DNA of 6,292 nucleotides from an uncultured Eubacteriales bacterium (GTDB lineage: Bacteria > Bacillota > Clostridia > Oscillospirales > Oscillospiraceae): contig ONVR01000340.1 of assembly GCA_900321335.1 (NCBI GenBank), positions 1 to 6,292 of the forward strand, written 5' to 3'. Made by a program: the position numbers and the translations under genes. How positions within the stretch are numbered: position 1 is the stretch's first letter; the number at the start of each line of letters is the position of its first letter. The notes beneath the pieces were generated by a model. That model was not told the origin of the DNA. It saw nothing but the letters and a program-made list of their open reading frames with translations, and did no database searches. Positions 5,290 to 6,292 of this stretch are shown piece after piece.

Positions 5290-6207
5290 TTATGGGACGG
5301 GACTGCCCAGCCGGGACAGCACGTCTGTGAAGTAAGGGGGCAGGGGACACGTCAGAACCATCTCTTGACGGGTGGCAGGATGGATGAATTTCAACTCCCG
5401 GGCGTGAAGGCATTGGCCCGCCAGCCCCTTTTCCGGCTTTTTTCGGCCGTAGACCAGATCCCCCAGAACGGGGTGTCCGATATAGGCCATGTGGACCCGG
5501 ATCTGATGGGTGCGGCCCGTGTCCAGCCGACACCGCAGATGGGTGTAGCCGTTATATCGGTTGATGACCTCATAGTGGGTCACGGCGGGACGGCTGTTTC
5601 GCTCCGTCACACACATGCGCTTGCGGTCCGTGGGGTGACGGCCGATGGGCGCGTCCACCGTGCCCGCGTCGTCCCGGACCCGACCGCAGACCACGCACTC
5701 ATACACCCGTGACAGGCTCCTGTCGGCCAGCTGAGCCGAAAGAAAGGCGTGGGCGGCGTCGTTTTTGGCCACGATCAGAAGGCCGGAGGTGTCCATATCG
5801 ATCCGGTGAACGATCCCGGGGCGAATCTCCCCGCCGATCCCGGAGAGGCTGCCGCCGCAATGGTGCAGAAGGGCGTTGACCAACGTGCCGTCGCTGTGGC
5901 CGGGGGCCGGATGGACCACCATGCCCCTGGGCTTGTTGACCACGATCACGTCGTCGTCCTCGTAGACAACGTCCAGAGGGATATCCTGGGCGGTTATAGC
6001 CGCCGGAACAGGATCAGGCAGCAGCACGGTGAAGCACTCGCCTGCTGCTGCCTTGTGATTCTTCTTGATGACCCGACCGTCTTGGGTGACGCTGCCGCTC
6101 TCCAGAAGCCGCTGGGCGCCGCTGCGGCTGACGTCGGGCAGCTGCTGGGACAGGAGAACGTCAATGCGGACACCGTCCCGGTCAGCTTTGACCGTTGCCG
6201 TCTTCAT
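5290..6207 (-). CDS. rluD: RluD-type 23S rRNA pseudouridine synthase
   Basis: The 305-residue protein isomerises specific uridines of 23S rRNA to pseudouridine. An N-terminal S4 RNA-binding domain (about 13-75; RIDVLLSQQL, then SRSGAQRLLESGSV) precedes the catalytic domain. The latter shows VVNKPRGMVVHPAPGH (89-104), the hallmark GIVHRIDMDTSGLL (131-144) with catalytic aspartate D137, the conserved tyrosine Y169, and GRTHQIRVH (231-239) followed by GHPVLGD. Length and the S4 domain fit the RluD/YlyB branch; the exact target uridines cannot be read from sequence. The ATG at 6207 has no good ribosome binding site and lies 26 bases inside the end of the upstream gene, so translation is probably coupled to that gene. 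A terminator follows at 5219-5255. Codon use is GC-rich and typical of a housekeeping gene here. Confidence 0.95.
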   Translation of the reverse strand: MKTATVKADRDGVRIDVLLSQQLPDVSRSGAQRLLESGSVTQDGRVIKKNHKAAAGECFTVLLPDPVPAAITAQDIPLDVVYEDDDVIVVNKPRGMVVHPAPGHSDGTLVNALLHHCGGSLSGIGGEIRPGIVHRIDMDTSGLLIVAKNDAAHAFLSAQLADRSLSRVYECVVCGRVRDDAGTVDAPIGRHPTDRKRMCVTERNSRPAVTHYEVINRYNGYTHLRCRLDTGRTHQIRVHMAYIGHPVLGDLVYGRKKPEKGLAGQCLHARELKFIHPATRQEMVLTCPLPPYFTDVLSRLGSPVP

Positions 6208-6292
6208 GACCGTTGGGCTGATCCATCAGCTTTTCGTACTCATACTCCCGCAGGATGTCCTCCACGGTAAAGGTCGTCTGCTCCTCGTCGGA
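6182..6292 (-). CDS. 3' end of an unidentified gene, cut by the window edge
   Basis: An open frame enters from the right edge and ends at TGA (6184-6182). The 36 visible residues are hydrophilic and acidic, with TVEDILREYEYEKLMDQP in the middle and a polar, glycine-rich tail. The frame overlaps the start of rluD by 26 bases, as in coupled operons. lspA often precedes rluD in Firmicutes, but this tail is not recognisable as LspA, so no product is named. Reality is supported by the lack of another source of translation signals for rluD and by the GC-rich codon pattern. Confidence 0.6.
   Translation of the reverse strand, partial: SDEEQTTFTVEDILREYEYEKLMDQPNGHEDGNGQS

Noticed and set aside
4412..5335. 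Long plus-strand open frame (307 codons) opposite the flippase
   Set aside because: Its His-, Gln- and Asp-rich composition is the mirror image of hydrophobic codons on the other strand, and it runs across the promoter and terminator of the flippase/rluD junction.
5749..6270. Plus-strand open frame opposite rluD
   Set aside because: It opposes the conserved pseudouridine synthase, and its composition reflects GC-rich antisense codons.

Overview
The window reads as chromosomal DNA from a Gram-positive anaerobe of the class Clostridia, probably Oscillospiraceae-like. This rests on an IreB/ReoM-family regulator, strong AGGAGG-type ribosome binding sites, TTG start codons, compact intrinsic terminators, a secreted SH3-NlpC/P60 cell-wall hydrolase, and a mid-to-high GC backbone. 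The organism assignment is inference; no rRNA or other marker gene is present.

Left part (1-2270, plus strand). Bases 1-109 are non-coding and hold two diverged tandem copies of a potentially structured element with a 73-base period. A promoter follows, then ireB (80 aa) and its own terminator. A second, near-consensus promoter drives a short leader that opens with a strong stem-loop. It is followed by a 96-aa conserved-looking protein of unknown function (TTG start) and, 21 bases later, a 391-aa secreted hydrolase with three SH3 repeats and an NlpC/P60 domain. A strong terminator closes this unit. IreB-family proteins link PASTA-kinase signalling to peptidoglycan synthesis, and the hydrolase cuts peptidoglycan, so the left part has a cell-wall theme.

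Middle part (2328-5283, minus strand). Transcription runs toward the left part and ends at a convergent terminator. A 522-aa polysaccharide flippase (Wzx-like, MOP superfamily; TTG start) is followed by a 219-base AT-rich gap and a 334-aa sugar-transfer-associated ATP-grasp enzyme. No glycosyltransferase or polymerase accompanies them. The ATP-grasp gene and the last third of the flippase gene are clearly poorer in GC than the rest, and the change falls inside the flippase gene near 4140. This suggests a mosaic or recombined cell-surface polysaccharide locus.

Right part (5290-6292, minus strand). An RluD-type 23S rRNA pseudouridine synthase overlaps by 26 bases the 3' end of an unidentified gene that runs off the window. 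The terminator of the synthase gene is interlocked with the promoter of the flippase gene: the predicted flippase transcript starts inside the terminator hairpin, so it would escape termination while read-through from upstream is stopped.

No mobile element, CRISPR array, tRNA or rRNA was seen. The observations most worth following are the tandem element at 1-109, the stand-alone flippase/ATP-grasp pair with its internal composition boundary, the interlocked terminator and promoter, and the uncharacterised 96-aa protein with its structured leader.
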